This document shows positions 54,921 to 64,000 of a DNA stretch of 64,000 bases, piece by piece. How positions within the stretch are numbered: position 1 is the first letter of the stretch; each line of letters starts with the position of its first letter. The DNA is from Cronobacter universalis NCTC 9529 (lineage in GTDB: Bacteria; Pseudomonadota; Gammaproteobacteria; Enterobacterales; Enterobacteriaceae), in the NCBI RefSeq assembly GCF_001277175.1, contig NZ_CP012258.1:1-64000 (forward strand). The letters are read 5' to 3'. The notes beneath the pieces are model-generated. The model was not told where the DNA came from, ran no database searches, and was given only the letters and a program-made list of their open reading frames with translations. The position numbers and the translations under genes were made by a program.

Positions 54921-55804
54921 CCGCCAGTTACCGCATTTTTAACGTGACGCTGCGCCGTCGCATTCCTGTCACCCCTTCGCTGCTGCGCTGCGTGTTTACC
55001 GGTCCGGACGTGGCGCACATGAAACATGAAGCGCCCGATCAGCGCATCAAGCTGATGTTCGCCAGACCCGACGGCGACACCGCCCGGCTGCCGGTGAGCG
55101 ACAGCTGGTATCAGGATTATCTGGCGCTGCCGCGCGAGCGGCGGCCTTTTATGCGCACCTACACGCTGCGCGCGCTGCGCAGAGAGGCGCGCGAGCTGGA
55201 TGTCGAGTTTGTTCTGCACGGCGACAGCGGCCCGGCGTCGCGCTGGGCGATGCACGCCAGACCCGGCGATACGCTGCAAATCGTCGCGCCGGATCGTGAT
55301 TTCCCCGGCGACAGCGGCGGCTATGAATGGAGCGCTGACGAGGCGCTTCGTCAGGCGCTGCTGGTGGCCGATGAAACCGCGCTGCCCGCCGCGCTCGGCA
55401 TTCTTGAACAGCTCGCCCGCCAGCCTGCGCCGCCGCGCGTCCAGGCGTTTCTGGAAGTGCCGCTGGCGCAGGACATTCAGCCGCTGCGTTACCCGTTTGC
55501 CGATATTCACTGGCTGGCGCGCGGTGAAAACGCGCCGCACGGCGAGCGCCTGCTGGAAGCCGTGAAAGCGGCCGCCGCGCTGCCTGTCAGCGAGCAGGTG
55601 TCGGCACAGACGACCGCAGACGATGATGACGAAGAAACGCTCATCTGGCAGCGCGCCGGCGGGGCAGGGGCGTTTCGCGCCTGGGTGGCGGCGGAATCCG
55701 GGGCAGTGAAACGGCTGCGTCACTACCTGACGCGCGAGCGCCAGCTCGATCCTGCCCGCGCGTGCTTTATGGCGTACTGGTCGCGCGGGAAAAGCCACGT
55801 ATAA
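54917..55804 (+). CDS. viuB: ViuB-type siderophore-interacting ferric reductase
   Basis: 295 residues of the siderophore-interacting protein family: N-terminal FAD domain (RPFMRTYTLRAL, with FVLHGDSGPASRWAMHARPG) and a C-terminal NADPH-binding half (ALLVADETALPAALGILEQL), ending in the conserved RACFMAYWSRGK. It releases iron from the imported siderophore by reduction. Coupled to shiF by an ATGA overlap. Confidence 0.93.
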   Translation: MTASYRIFNVTLRRRIPVTPSLLRCVFTGPDVAHMKHEAPDQRIKLMFARPDGDTARLPVSDSWYQDYLALPRERRPFMRTYTLRALRREARELDVEFVLHGDSGPASRWAMHARPGDTLQIVAPDRDFPGDSGGYEWSADEALRQALLVADETALPAALGILEQLARQPAPPRVQAFLEVPLAQDIQPLRYPFADIHWLARGENAPHGERLLEAVKAAAALPVSEQVSAQTTADDDDEETLIWQRAGGAGAFRAWVAAESGAVKRLRHYLTRERQLDPARACFMAYWSRGKSHV

Positions 55805-55841
55805 TCCCCTTTTTTACAGTGCGCAGGCTGTATTCTGTTTT

Positions 55842-55892
55842 TTTTACACCTTTTACGCTGTAATTGCATATTACAGCGTGAAGGGTGTAAAA
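55842..55892. promoter_or_regulatory. Large inverted repeat in the hipBA promoter
   Basis: Arms at 55842-55863 (starting TTTTACACCTTTTACGC) and 55871-55892 (ending GAAGGGTGTAAAA) are 20 of 22 complementary, with a 7-base centre TTGCATA. It lies 47 bases before hipB and 38 after viuB. Probably the HipB operator and possibly also a viuB terminator. Confidence 0.75.
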
Positions 55893-55938
55893 TAGGCGAT
55901 ACAGTTTATCGTATGTATCTGAAGGTGCGACCAGCAAG

Positions 55939-56220
55939 ATGAATACCCGGTATCCACTGAAAACGCTCAGCCAGTTGCGCCCGCTGCTGGTGGGCTTTCG
56001 CAAAAACCAGGGGCTGACCCAGAAAGAGGTCTCGGCGCGGCTTGGCGTCACCCAGCAAACCTATGCGCGGCTGGAGGCGAGCCCCGAAACGGCCAGCATC
56101 GAGCGCCTGTTCCGCGTTTTTAACGTCCTCGGCATTGAGATAACGCTGTGCGAAACGCAGACGGCTGAGGCTGACGCGCCCGTCTGTGACGATTCGCCTG
56201 CCCGCCGCGAGGCGTGGTAA
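55939..56220 (+). CDS. hipB: HipB antitoxin
   Basis: 93 residues with a Cro/C1-type helix-turn-helix (NQGLTQKEVSARLGVTQQTY). It should bind the inverted repeat upstream and neutralise HipA. The stop is 2 bases before the hipA ATG, as in hipBA operons. Confidence 0.88.
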   Translation: MNTRYPLKTLSQLRPLLVGFRKNQGLTQKEVSARLGVTQQTYARLEASPETASIERLFRVFNVLGIEITLCETQTAEADAPVCDDSPARREAW

Positions 56221-56222
56221 CC

Positions 56223-57542
56223 ATGCGCCGCACGTCGCGTTTAGCGCTCTGGATGAACGGTCTCCCGGTTGGTTACTGGGATAAACACAACGGCGAAGAC
56301 CGGCTGACTTATCTGCCGGAATGGATTGCCGATCCGCAGGGCAGACCGCTGTCGCTGTCGCTGCCGTTCACGCCCGGCAATCAGTCATACCGCGGCGCGC
56401 GGGTGCGCGATTACTTCGACAACCTGCTGCCGGACAGTGAAAACATCCGGCGGCGGCTGGCGATGCGCTACCGGGCGCAGAGCCTGGAGCCGTTCGATCT
56501 GCTGGCGGAGCTGGGACGCGACTGCGTCGGCGCCATTCAGCTGCTGCCTGCCGGTGAAGCGCCGGAAGGGCTCTTTACCATTCGCGCCCGGCCACTCACC
56601 ACAGTGGATATTGCCGCGATGCTGCGCCACACCGCAGAGACCTTTCCCGGCCAGCATGGCGGGGAAGAGGAGCTGCGGCTCTCCATTGCGGGCGCGCAGG
56701 AGAAAACCGCGCTGCTGTGGCACGAAGGCCAGTGGTGCCTGCCGGAGGGCAATACGCCCACCACGCATATTTTCAAACTGCCGCTGGGGCTGGTGGGCAA
56801 TATGCAGGCGGACATGCGCACCTCGATTGAAAACGAATGGCTCTGCGCGCAGCTGCTGGAAGCCTGGGATATTCCGGTCGCGCGCACGCAGATGGCGCAG
56901 TTCGATGAGCAAAAAGTGCTGATTGTCGAACGCTTCGACCGGCGTCTTTCGGCCGATGGGCAGTGGTGGCTGCGTCTGCCGCAGGAGGATATGTGCCAGG
57001 CGCTCGGCGTCTCGCCGCTGCGTAAATATCAGGCCGACGGCGGGCCCGGCATCGGCGATATCATGACTATCCTGAGCCGTTCGGAAAACGCGCAGGCGGA
57101 TCGCGCGCATTTTTTCCGCGCCCAGATTATCTTCTGGATCCTCGCCGCGACCGACGGCCACGCCAAGAACTTCAGCATCGCGCACCTGCCCGGCAACCGT
57201 TACCACCTGACGCCGCTCTATGACGTCCTTTCCGCCTGGCCGGTTATCGGGCCGGGTAATAACCAGATTGCGTGGCAGAAGTGCAAGCTGGCGATGGCGG
57301 TGCGCGGCGGCAGTAACTATTACCATCTGAGCCAGATCCGCCGCCGTCACTGGCTGCGCCAGGGCGAACTCGCCGGGCTGTCGGCGGCGCAGGTTAACGA
57401 CATGATTGATGCGCTGACAGCCAGCGCGCCTGCGGCGATCGCACGCGTGGCCGACGCGCTTCCGGCGGGTTTTCCCGCTACTCTGGCCGACGTTATTTTT
57501 AACGGCATGCGCCAGCAGTGCGCGCGCCTCGCGGCCCCCTAA
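56223..57542 (+). CDS. hipA: HipA kinase toxin
   Basis: 439 residues from the ATG at 56223 (GAGG upstream). Kinase residues match E. coli HipA with a small shift: Ser154 in SIAGAQEKTAL, catalytic Asp311 in ATDGHAKNFSI and metal-binding Asp334 in LTPLYDVLS. HipA phosphorylates glutamyl-tRNA synthetase and triggers dormancy. The coding region contains an 18-base match to the plasmid iteron at 56594-56611. Confidence 0.92.
   Translation: MRRTSRLALWMNGLPVGYWDKHNGEDRLTYLPEWIADPQGRPLSLSLPFTPGNQSYRGARVRDYFDNLLPDSENIRRRLAMRYRAQSLEPFDLLAELGRDCVGAIQLLPAGEAPEGLFTIRARPLTTVDIAAMLRHTAETFPGQHGGEEELRLSIAGAQEKTALLWHEGQWCLPEGNTPTTHIFKLPLGLVGNMQADMRTSIENEWLCAQLLEAWDIPVARTQMAQFDEQKVLIVERFDRRLSADGQWWLRLPQEDMCQALGVSPLRKYQADGGPGIGDIMTILSRSENAQADRAHFFRAQIIFWILAATDGHAKNFSIAHLPGNRYHLTPLYDVLSAWPVIGPGNNQIAWQKCKLAMAVRGGSNYYHLSQIRRRHWLRQGELAGLSAAQVNDMIDALTASAPAAIARVADALPAGFPATLADVIFNGMRQQCARLAAP
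56594..56611. repeat. Iteron-consensus match inside hipA
   Basis: ACTCACCACAGTGGATAT satisfies every position of the consensus RCTCNCYAYAGTGGWTRT derived from the origin iterons, and differs from the copy at 42141 at one base. It encodes PLTTVDIA in frame. Confidence 0.75.
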
Positions 57543-57845
57543 TCGCTTCCCCGGCGCCGTTTCGCACGCGGCGTCGGCCCTCTGCTTCTGACCCGCCCCG
57601 TCGCGCTTTCCGGCACTTCTCCGGTAATGGTCTATCATTGTTCACGTATGCCGCCAGGGCCGGGACATTCCGTTATCCATTGTACCCCCCAGCAGAAAAC
57701 CGCTTTCACACAGGCGGCCTGCGCGCTACCGGCCCGCTGCGGCACCCGGATCATGCTTACACGTTAACGTTCCTCAGGCGCGCCGCAGGAGCGGAAATTG
57801 CGCGATCGCGCCACTGCTCACTTCTGGATTAAACGAGGTAACAGA
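57543..57845 (+). other. Gap before the trehalose operon
   Basis: 303 bases without a supported gene. It should carry the treZ promoter; a CTATCAT segment (57631-57637) could be a sigma-S type -10, which is weak evidence. No terminator for hipA was seen. Confidence 0.3.
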
Positions 57846-59630
57846 ATGGAGTCCACATTCCTGAAAAGTTGGGGTAGCGAATATGTGGCGGACGGCGCCG
57901 CTCGCTTCCGTCTCTGGGCGACCGGGCAGAAGCGCGTGACGCTGCGCCTCGCGGGCCAGGATTTGTCCATGACGCCGACAGGCGATGGCTGGTTTGAACT
58001 TGAAGTGCCGGGCGTCGCACCCGGAACCGAATACTGTTTTGTGCTGGAAGACGGCATGACCGTGCCGGACCCGGCTTCACGGGCCCAGAAAGCGGACGTC
58101 AACGGGCCGTCGCTGGTTGTCGATCCGGCCGCGTATCAGTGGCAAACCACGGACTGGCGCGGCCGCCCGTGGGAAGAGACGGTCGTCTATGAGATGCACA
58201 TCGGTACGTTCACGCCGGAAGGCACCTTCCGCGCGGCCATTGAAAAGCTGCCGTATCTGGCGCAGCTTGGCGTCACGATGCTGGAAGTGCTGCCGGTGTC
58301 GCAGTTCGGCGGTAACCGCGGCTGGGGCTACGACGGCGTGCTGCTTTACGCCCCGCACTCCGCTTACGGCACGCCGGACGATTTTAAAGCGTTTATTGAC
58401 GCCGCCCACGCGCACGGGCTCTCCGTGGTGCTGGATATCGTGCTCAACCACTTCGGCCCGGAAGGCAACTATCTGCCGCTGCTGGCGCCCGATTTCTTCC
58501 ACAAAGAGCGCATGACGCCGTGGGGCAACGGCATCGCCTATGACGTCGACGCGGTGCGCCGCTACATCGTTGAAGCGCCGCTCTACTGGCTGAAAGAGTA
58601 CCGCCTGGACGGCCTGCGTTTTGACGCCATCGACCAGATTGAAGATACCTCGGCGAAACACGCGCTGGTTGAAATCGCCGAGCGCATCCGGGCGGAAATC
58701 ACCGATCGCCCGGCGCATCTCACCACCGAAGACAGCCGCAACGTCATTTTCCTGCATCCGCGTAACCCGGACGGCAGCGCGCCGCTGTTTACCGGCGAAT
58801 GGAACGACGATTTTCACAATGCCATCCATGTGTTCGCCACCGGCGAAACGCACGCCTATTACCAGGACTTCGCCGATAAGCCTGAAAAACTCGTCGCCCG
58901 CATACTGACGGAAGGTTTTGCCTACCAGGGCGAAGTGTCGCCACAGAGCGGCGAGCCGCGCGGCGTGGACAGCACCGGCCAGCCGCCGGTCGCGTTCGTC
59001 GATTTTATCCAGAACCACGATCAGGTCGGCAACCGCGCCTGGGGCGAGCGCCTGATTGAGCTGGCGGGCAGCGGGCGCACCAAAGCGCTGCTCGCCACCC
59101 TGCTGCTCTCGCCGCATATTCCGCTGCTGTTTATGGGCGAAGAGTACGGCGAAACCAATCCGTTCCTGTTCTTTACCGATTTCCACGGCGACCTGGCGAA
59201 AGCCGTGCGCGAAGGCCGCGCGCGTGAATTTGAAGGCCACGGCGACTGGGACGGCGACAGCGTGCCGGATCCGAACGCGCAGCAGACGTTTGAAATGTCG
59301 AAGCTCGACTGGCAGAAGCCGGAGAGCGAAGAGGGGAGGGCATGGCTTGCGCTCACCCGCGAGCTGCTGACGCTGCGCCGTGAGCATATCGTGCCGCTGC
59401 TGGCGACGGCGGGCGGCCACAGCGGGCGTGTCGTCGACACCGCGCCGGGCTTTGTGGCGGTGAGCTGGACCTTCCCGAAAGGCACGCTATCGCTGGCGCT
59501 CAATATCGGCGAGCGCCCGCAACCGCTGCCGGAAATGCCGGGCGACACGCTGTTCGCCTGGCCGCAGGCAGGCGACGCGCTGCCCCCTGACAGCATTCAC
59601 GTTCGCCTGGCGAAAGGAGACGCGCAATGA
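57846..59630 (+). CDS. treZ: Malto-oligosyltrehalose trehalohydrolase
   Basis: 594 residues from the ATG at 57846 with GAGG upstream. N-terminal carbohydrate-binding domain (FRLWATGQKRVTLRL), then a GH13 barrel with DIVLNH at 197-202, the nucleophile Asp260 in GLRFDAIDQ, the acid Glu295 in TTEDSRN, and FIQNHDQVGNR. It releases trehalose from the product of TreY. Overlaps treY by four bases (ATGA). Confidence 0.95.
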   Translation: MESTFLKSWGSEYVADGAARFRLWATGQKRVTLRLAGQDLSMTPTGDGWFELEVPGVAPGTEYCFVLEDGMTVPDPASRAQKADVNGPSLVVDPAAYQWQTTDWRGRPWEETVVYEMHIGTFTPEGTFRAAIEKLPYLAQLGVTMLEVLPVSQFGGNRGWGYDGVLLYAPHSAYGTPDDFKAFIDAAHAHGLSVVLDIVLNHFGPEGNYLPLLAPDFFHKERMTPWGNGIAYDVDAVRRYIVEAPLYWLKEYRLDGLRFDAIDQIEDTSAKHALVEIAERIRAEITDRPAHLTTEDSRNVIFLHPRNPDGSAPLFTGEWNDDFHNAIHVFATGETHAYYQDFADKPEKLVARILTEGFAYQGEVSPQSGEPRGVDSTGQPPVAFVDFIQNHDQVGNRAWGERLIELAGSGRTKALLATLLLSPHIPLLFMGEEYGETNPFLFFTDFHGDLAKAVREGRAREFEGHGDWDGDSVPDPNAQQTFEMSKLDWQKPESEEGRAWLALTRELLTLRREHIVPLLATAGGHSGRVVDTAPGFVAVSWTFPKGTLSLALNIGERPQPLPEMPGDTLFAWPQAGDALPPDSIHVRLAKGDAQ

Positions 59631-62158
59631 GTATTCCTTCTTCAACGTACCGCATTCAGTTTCGCAACGGCATGACGTTTGACCGCGCGGCGGGCCTGGT
59701 GCCTTACCTGAAACGGCTTGGCATCAGCCATCTGTACGCGTCGCCGGTGTTTACCGCCACCACCGGCTCCACACACGGCTATGACGTCACCGACGCCAAT
59801 GAAATCGAGCCGTCTATCGGCGGGCGCGAAGGCTTTGACCGCATGGTGCAGGCGCTTAAAGCGGCCGGACTGGGGCTGATCCTTGATATCGTGCCCAACC
59901 ATATGGCGGCGTCGCTGGAAAACCCGTGGTGGCGCGATGTGATTGAACATGGCGAAAAGAGCCGTTACGCCCGCTATTTCGATATCGACTGGACGCGTCG
60001 CCTGACGCTGCCGTTTCTGGGCGATACGTTTGAGAACGTGCTGGAGAACGGCGAAATCAGCGTTAAGGCCGATCCGAAAACCGGTAAACCGGCGCTCGCC
60101 TATTATGACAGCTACTACCCGCTCAACCCGGAGACCTGGCAGGGACGCGAGGCGGACGTGCTGGCGATAACGGATAAAGGGGCGATTGCGGCGCTGCATG
60201 ACCGCCAGCCGTACCAGTTAATCTCCTGGCGCGACGCGCCGCGTTCGCTCTCTTACCGCCGCTTTTTTGAGATAACCGGGCTCGCGGGCGTGCGCGTTGA
60301 AGATGACGCCGTGTTTGACGACAGCCACCGGCTGATCCTCGAACTGGTGCACTCCGGCGCGGTGGATGGCCTGCGGGTGGATCACGTCGATGGCCTTGCC
60401 GATCCGAAAGCGTATCTGGAGCGGCTGCGCGAAAAAGCCGGACCGGATTGCTATATCACCGTCGAAAAAATCCTCGGCAAGGGCGGGCAGATCCCCGACG
60501 ACTGGCCGATTTCCGGCACGACGGGGTATGAATTTATCGCCGCGCTCTCGGATGTGCTGGTGGATGACGCGAAGCTCGACGATCTCAGCAAGGCGTATCA
60601 CGACGTGGTCGGCCAGGAAGTGGATATGTCCGCCGAACTGCGCGACGCCAAACTGCTGATGGCCGACCGGAATTTCGAAGGCGAATTTACCACGCTGCTG
60701 CGGCTGGCGACCGGCATTGCACAGCAGGAGGGCGTGACCCTGGAAGAGCCGGTACTTCGCGGCGCGCTGCGTGAGCTACTGGTCGCGTTTCCGGTGTATC
60801 GCACCTACGGCACTGCGCAGGGGCTGACGCCCGCTGACAGCGCGCTCTTACAAAAAGTGGTCGCGAAAGTGCAGGCTGGCGAACATGCGCCGGATGCGCA
60901 GGCGCTCGGGTTTCTCACCGATGTGCTGGCCGGGAAACTTTCCGGCGATTCACACGCCGACGCCGCCACGTTCCGCACCCGTTTTCAGCAGCTTACCGGC
61001 CCGCTGATGGCCAAATCGGTGGAAGACACGCTGTTTTTCCGCCAGAACATGCAGCTTGCGCTCAACGAAGTGGGGGCCGAGCCGCTGCCGCGCACCTACT
61101 CGGCGGATCGTTTCCATAAAGAGATGAAGCTGCGCCTGGCGCATCAGCCGGACGCGCTCACCAGCACGTCGACGCATGACACCAAACGCGGCGAAGACGC
61201 CCGCGCCAGGCTCTATGCGCTCACCGAAGCGCCGCTGTTTTATGCCGAATGCGTCGCGCGCTGGCGTCAGCTCAACCAGACCAAAGTGGTGTTCCTCAAT
61301 GACGGCACCGCGCCGAAGGGCGCCGATACCTGGATGCTCTATCAGGCGCTGGCGGGCGTCTGGCCCGCCACGCTGAAGCCGGATGACGCCCCAGGCCTGA
61401 AGGCGCTCGAAGAGCGCTTCCTCGCCTTTGTGGAGAAAGCGTTGCGTGAAGCGAAGCTGCGTACCGACTGGGCGGACACTAACGACGCCTATGAAAAAGC
61501 GGTGCTGGATTACGCAAGCCATATGCTCTCGCCGGACAACCAGGATTTCCTGAAGGATTTCCACGAAGCGTTGCAGCCATTTATCCGCGCGGGGCTGGTC
61601 AACAGCCTGACCCAGACGGCGCTTAAACTGACCGCCCCTGGCGTGCCGGATATCTACCAGGGCAGCGAAGCGCTCAACTTCAGCCTGGTGGACCCGGATA
61701 ACCGCCGCGAGCCGGATTTCATCGCGCTCGACAGTATGCTGGCGCCGCAGGCGAATCTCGCGGCCACGCCGCAGGACTGGATCAGCGGGCGGCTTAAGCA
61801 GCACCTGATCGCCCGTGTGCTGCACCTGCGCCAGCAGAATCCGGCGCTGTTCCGCCACGGCGACTATCTGCCGCTTCACGCTGAAGGCGAGTTCGACAGT
61901 AACGTCATTGCCTATGCCCGCACGCACGGCGATGACGCCATCATCGTGATAGCGCCGCGGCTGATGTTCACCGCGCTCTATGAAAGCGCGTCGCTACCGG
62001 CCCGCGCAGGCTGGCACGACACGCAGATTGTGCTGCCGCCAGCGCTTGCAGCGCGTCGCTGGCGTAACGTGCTGACCGGCGAGACGCTGACGCTCACCGA
62101 TCGGATAAACCTGGAGACAGCCGACGGCTGCTCGTCTGTGATACTGATAACCGACTGA
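59627..62158 (+). CDS. treY: Malto-oligosyltrehalose synthase
   Basis: 843 residues. GH13 barrel with DIVPNHMA at 87-94, nucleophile Asp252 in GLRVDHVDGL, the acid in TVEKILGKG and TSTHDTKRGED later; the start (SSTYRIQFRNGMTFDRAAGL) is typical of TreY. It converts the reducing end of malto-oligosaccharides to an alpha,alpha-1,1 linkage. Middle gene of treZ-treY-glgX. Confidence 0.95.
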   Translation: MSIPSSTYRIQFRNGMTFDRAAGLVPYLKRLGISHLYASPVFTATTGSTHGYDVTDANEIEPSIGGREGFDRMVQALKAAGLGLILDIVPNHMAASLENPWWRDVIEHGEKSRYARYFDIDWTRRLTLPFLGDTFENVLENGEISVKADPKTGKPALAYYDSYYPLNPETWQGREADVLAITDKGAIAALHDRQPYQLISWRDAPRSLSYRRFFEITGLAGVRVEDDAVFDDSHRLILELVHSGAVDGLRVDHVDGLADPKAYLERLREKAGPDCYITVEKILGKGGQIPDDWPISGTTGYEFIAALSDVLVDDAKLDDLSKAYHDVVGQEVDMSAELRDAKLLMADRNFEGEFTTLLRLATGIAQQEGVTLEEPVLRGALRELLVAFPVYRTYGTAQGLTPADSALLQKVVAKVQAGEHAPDAQALGFLTDVLAGKLSGDSHADAATFRTRFQQLTGPLMAKSVEDTLFFRQNMQLALNEVGAEPLPRTYSADRFHKEMKLRLAHQPDALTSTSTHDTKRGEDARARLYALTEAPLFYAECVARWRQLNQTKVVFLNDGTAPKGADTWMLYQALAGVWPATLKPDDAPGLKALEERFLAFVEKALREAKLRTDWADTNDAYEKAVLDYASHMLSPDNQDFLKDFHEALQPFIRAGLVNSLTQTALKLTAPGVPDIYQGSEALNFSLVDPDNRREPDFIALDSMLAPQANLAATPQDWISGRLKQHLIARVLHLRQQNPALFRHGDYLPLHAEGEFDSNVIAYARTHGDDAIIVIAPRLMFTALYESASLPARAGWHDTQIVLPPALAARRWRNVLTGETLTLTDRINLETADGCSSVILITD

Positions 62159-62226
62159 TTCCATGCGAATAAACATCATGAATCGTGGTAGTCCTGACTA
62201 TGTACGGCCTGGAGGGAGAGGGAGAT

Positions 62227-64000
62227 ATGTCAAACGATAAGGCTTTTGAAATCACGGCGGGATGCAGTTATCCCCTCGGCGCAAATTACGACGGCGAGGG
62301 GGTAAACTTCGCGATTTTCTCCGCGCACGCCGAGCGCGTGGAGCTGTGTCTCTACGATCCGAGCGGCAAACACGAAATCGCCCGCCTGACGCTGCCGGAA
62401 TATACGCACGAAGTCTGGCACGGCTATGTGCCGGGCCTGCAACCCGGCGCGCTGTATGGCTACCGCGTACACGGGCCGTACGATCCGGAAAACGGTCATC
62501 GCTTTAACCCGAATAAGCTGCTGGTCGACCCGTACGCGCGCGATCTCGTCGGCGATATCGAATGGAACGAGGCGCACTTTGCCTACGACCTGCTGCACGA
62601 AGATAAAGATCTCACCTTTGATGAGCGCGACAGCGCGCCGTATATGCCAAAGTGCCGCGTCATCGATCCGAACGAGTTTGACTGGCAGGATCAGAACCGG
62701 CCTTCCATCCTCTGGCCGCACGCGGTGGTGTATGAGACGCATGTGAAAGGTTTCACGCAGATGAACCCGGCGGTGCCGCCGGAGCTGCGCGGCACCTATG
62801 ACGGCATGGCGCATAAAGCGTCGGTGGATTACATCAAAAGCCTTGGCATTACGTCTGTTGAACTGCTGCCGGTGCACTGGTTCCCGGACGATCAGCACCT
62901 GCTGGATAAGGGGCTGAAAAACTTCTGGGGCTACAATTCGCTCGGCTTCTTCGCCCCCGCCTCGCGCTACTTCGGGCCGCGCGGTATTCAGGGTTTCCGC
63001 GACATGGTGCGCGCCTACCATGACGCCGGTATCGAGGTGATCCTGGATGTGGTCTATAACCACACCGCCGAAGGCAACGAGCTTGGCCCGACGCTCTCGT
63101 TCAAGGGCATCGATAACTTCTCTTATTACCGCACCATGCCGGATCAGCACCGCTATTACATTAACGATACCGGCACCGGCAACACGGTGAATACCTCGCA
63201 CCCGCGCGTGTTGCAGATGGTGATGGATTCGCTGCGCTACTGGGCGGAGTCGATGCATATCGACGGTTTCCGTTTCGATCTCGGCACTATCCTTGGCCGC
63301 GAGCCGGAAGGGTTTGACCAGCGCGGCGGCTTCTTTGACGCCATCATGCAGGATCCGGTGCTCTCGAAAGTGAAACTGATTGGCGAACCGTGGGACATCG
63401 GCCCTGGCGGCTATCAGGTGGGCGGCTTCCCGCCGGGCTGGGCGGAGTGGAACGACAAATACCGCGATACGGTGCGCGAATACTGGAAGGGCGATAACGT
63501 CTCGACCGATTTCGCGGCGCGCCTGCTCGGCTCCGGCGACCTCTACGATCAGCGCGGCCGCCGTCCGTGGGCGAGCGTCAACTTTATTACCGCGCATGAC
63601 GGCTTCACGCTTAACGATCTCGTCTCCTATAACGGCAAGCACAACGAGGATAACGGCGAGGATAACAACGACGGCCATAACGACAACCGCTCGTACAACT
63701 ACGGCGCGGAAGGCCCGACCGACGACACAGGCATCAACGCGGTGCGTGAACGCCAGAAACGCAACTTCCTCGCCACGCTCTTTTTCTCCCACGGTACGCC
63801 GATGCTGCTGGCAGGCGACGAGTTTGGCCGCAGCCAGATGGGCAATAACAACGGTTACTGCCAGGACAGCGAGATCTCCTGGGTGCACTGGGAAAACCTG
63901 CCGGAAAGCGCCGGGGCGCTGCGCGAATTCACCCGTAAGGTGATTAAGCTGCGCGCCGAACAGCCGCTGCTGCGCCGCGAGAACTGGCGCGATGGCATGG
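62227..64000 (+). CDS. glgX: Glycogen debranching enzyme GlgX/TreX (5' part, runs off right edge)
   Basis: 591 codons from the ATG at 62227 (GGAGGGAGAGGGAG upstream) to the window end. CBM48 domain at the start (YPLGANYDGEGVNFAIFSAH), then GH13 blocks DVVYNHTAEGNE, GFRFDLGTILG (nucleophile Asp), IGEPWDIGPGG (acid Glu) and TAHDGFTLNDLVSYNGKHNE. It removes side chains to give linear maltodextrins for TreY. It starts 68 bases after treY and probably shares its transcript. Confidence 0.95.
   Translation, partial: MSNDKAFEITAGCSYPLGANYDGEGVNFAIFSAHAERVELCLYDPSGKHEIARLTLPEYTHEVWHGYVPGLQPGALYGYRVHGPYDPENGHRFNPNKLLVDPYARDLVGDIEWNEAHFAYDLLHEDKDLTFDERDSAPYMPKCRVIDPNEFDWQDQNRPSILWPHAVVYETHVKGFTQMNPAVPPELRGTYDGMAHKASVDYIKSLGITSVELLPVHWFPDDQHLLDKGLKNFWGYNSLGFFAPASRYFGPRGIQGFRDMVRAYHDAGIEVILDVVYNHTAEGNELGPTLSFKGIDNFSYYRTMPDQHRYYINDTGTGNTVNTSHPRVLQMVMDSLRYWAESMHIDGFRFDLGTILGREPEGFDQRGGFFDAIMQDPVLSKVKLIGEPWDIGPGGYQVGGFPPGWAEWNDKYRDTVREYWKGDNVSTDFAARLLGSGDLYDQRGRRPWASVNFITAHDGFTLNDLVSYNGKHNEDNGEDNNDGHNDNRSYNYGAEGPTDDTGINAVRERQKRNFLATLFFSHGTPMLLAGDEFGRSQMGNNNGYCQDSEISWVHWENLPESAGALREFTRKVIKLRAEQPLLRRENWRDGM

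Overview
The window looks like part of a large IncFIB-type virulence plasmid of the pESA3/pCTU1 kind from Cronobacter (Enterobacteriaceae, probably C. sakazakii or a close relative). The evidence is the combination on one GC-rich molecule of a RepFIB-like repA with iterons, P1-like parAB with a parS-like centromere, a complete iucABCD/iutA aerobactin-type siderophore cluster with shiF and viuB, an omptin protease matching Cpa, and a filamentous haemagglutinin/CdiA two-partner locus. The species call is inference from this gene set. No tRNA, rRNA, CRISPR array or intact insertion sequence was seen.

Layout. 1-2030: blue-light module, with the 5' part of bluF divergent from ycgZ-ymgA-ariR-like genes and TGTACAA repeats between them. 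2163-13301: metabolic and regulatory accessory genes: metallophosphoesterase, TetR/monooxygenase/darcynin group, two MFS exporters or importers with LysR regulators, a lone ModA-like binding protein, a TetR repressor with two clear palindromic operators divergent from an ABC membrane domain, DinB, Nudix and NTF2-like proteins. 13431-14249: higBA toxin-antitoxin. 14459-22771: host-defence-related segment with a mig-14 homologue, a CarG-like protein, cpa, exporters and a COG4705-type membrane protein; two genes here carry PmrA-box-like sites. 22780-40440: contact-dependent inhibition / two-partner secretion locus on the minus strand, with fhaC, a 4049-residue fhaB/cdiA, its immunity gene and a graveyard of orphan toxin-immunity pieces. 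40863-45515: replication and partition region. 45561-55804: siderophore locus around a Fur box. 55842-57542: hipBA. 57846 to the right edge: treZ-treY-glgX for making trehalose from glycogen, glgX running off the end.

The replication block is unusually legible: iterons on both sides of repA, five regularly spaced GATC sites next to a perfect DnaA box, and box A/box B elements resembling P1 parS after parB. An additional perfect match to the iteron consensus lies inside hipA, about 14 kb away. The most interesting biology is (i) the PmrA-box-like sites in front of mig-14 and the COG4705 gene, which would tie plasmid genes to a chromosomal two-component system sensing cationic peptides, and (ii) the array of displaced CdiA C-termini and immunity genes behind fhaB.
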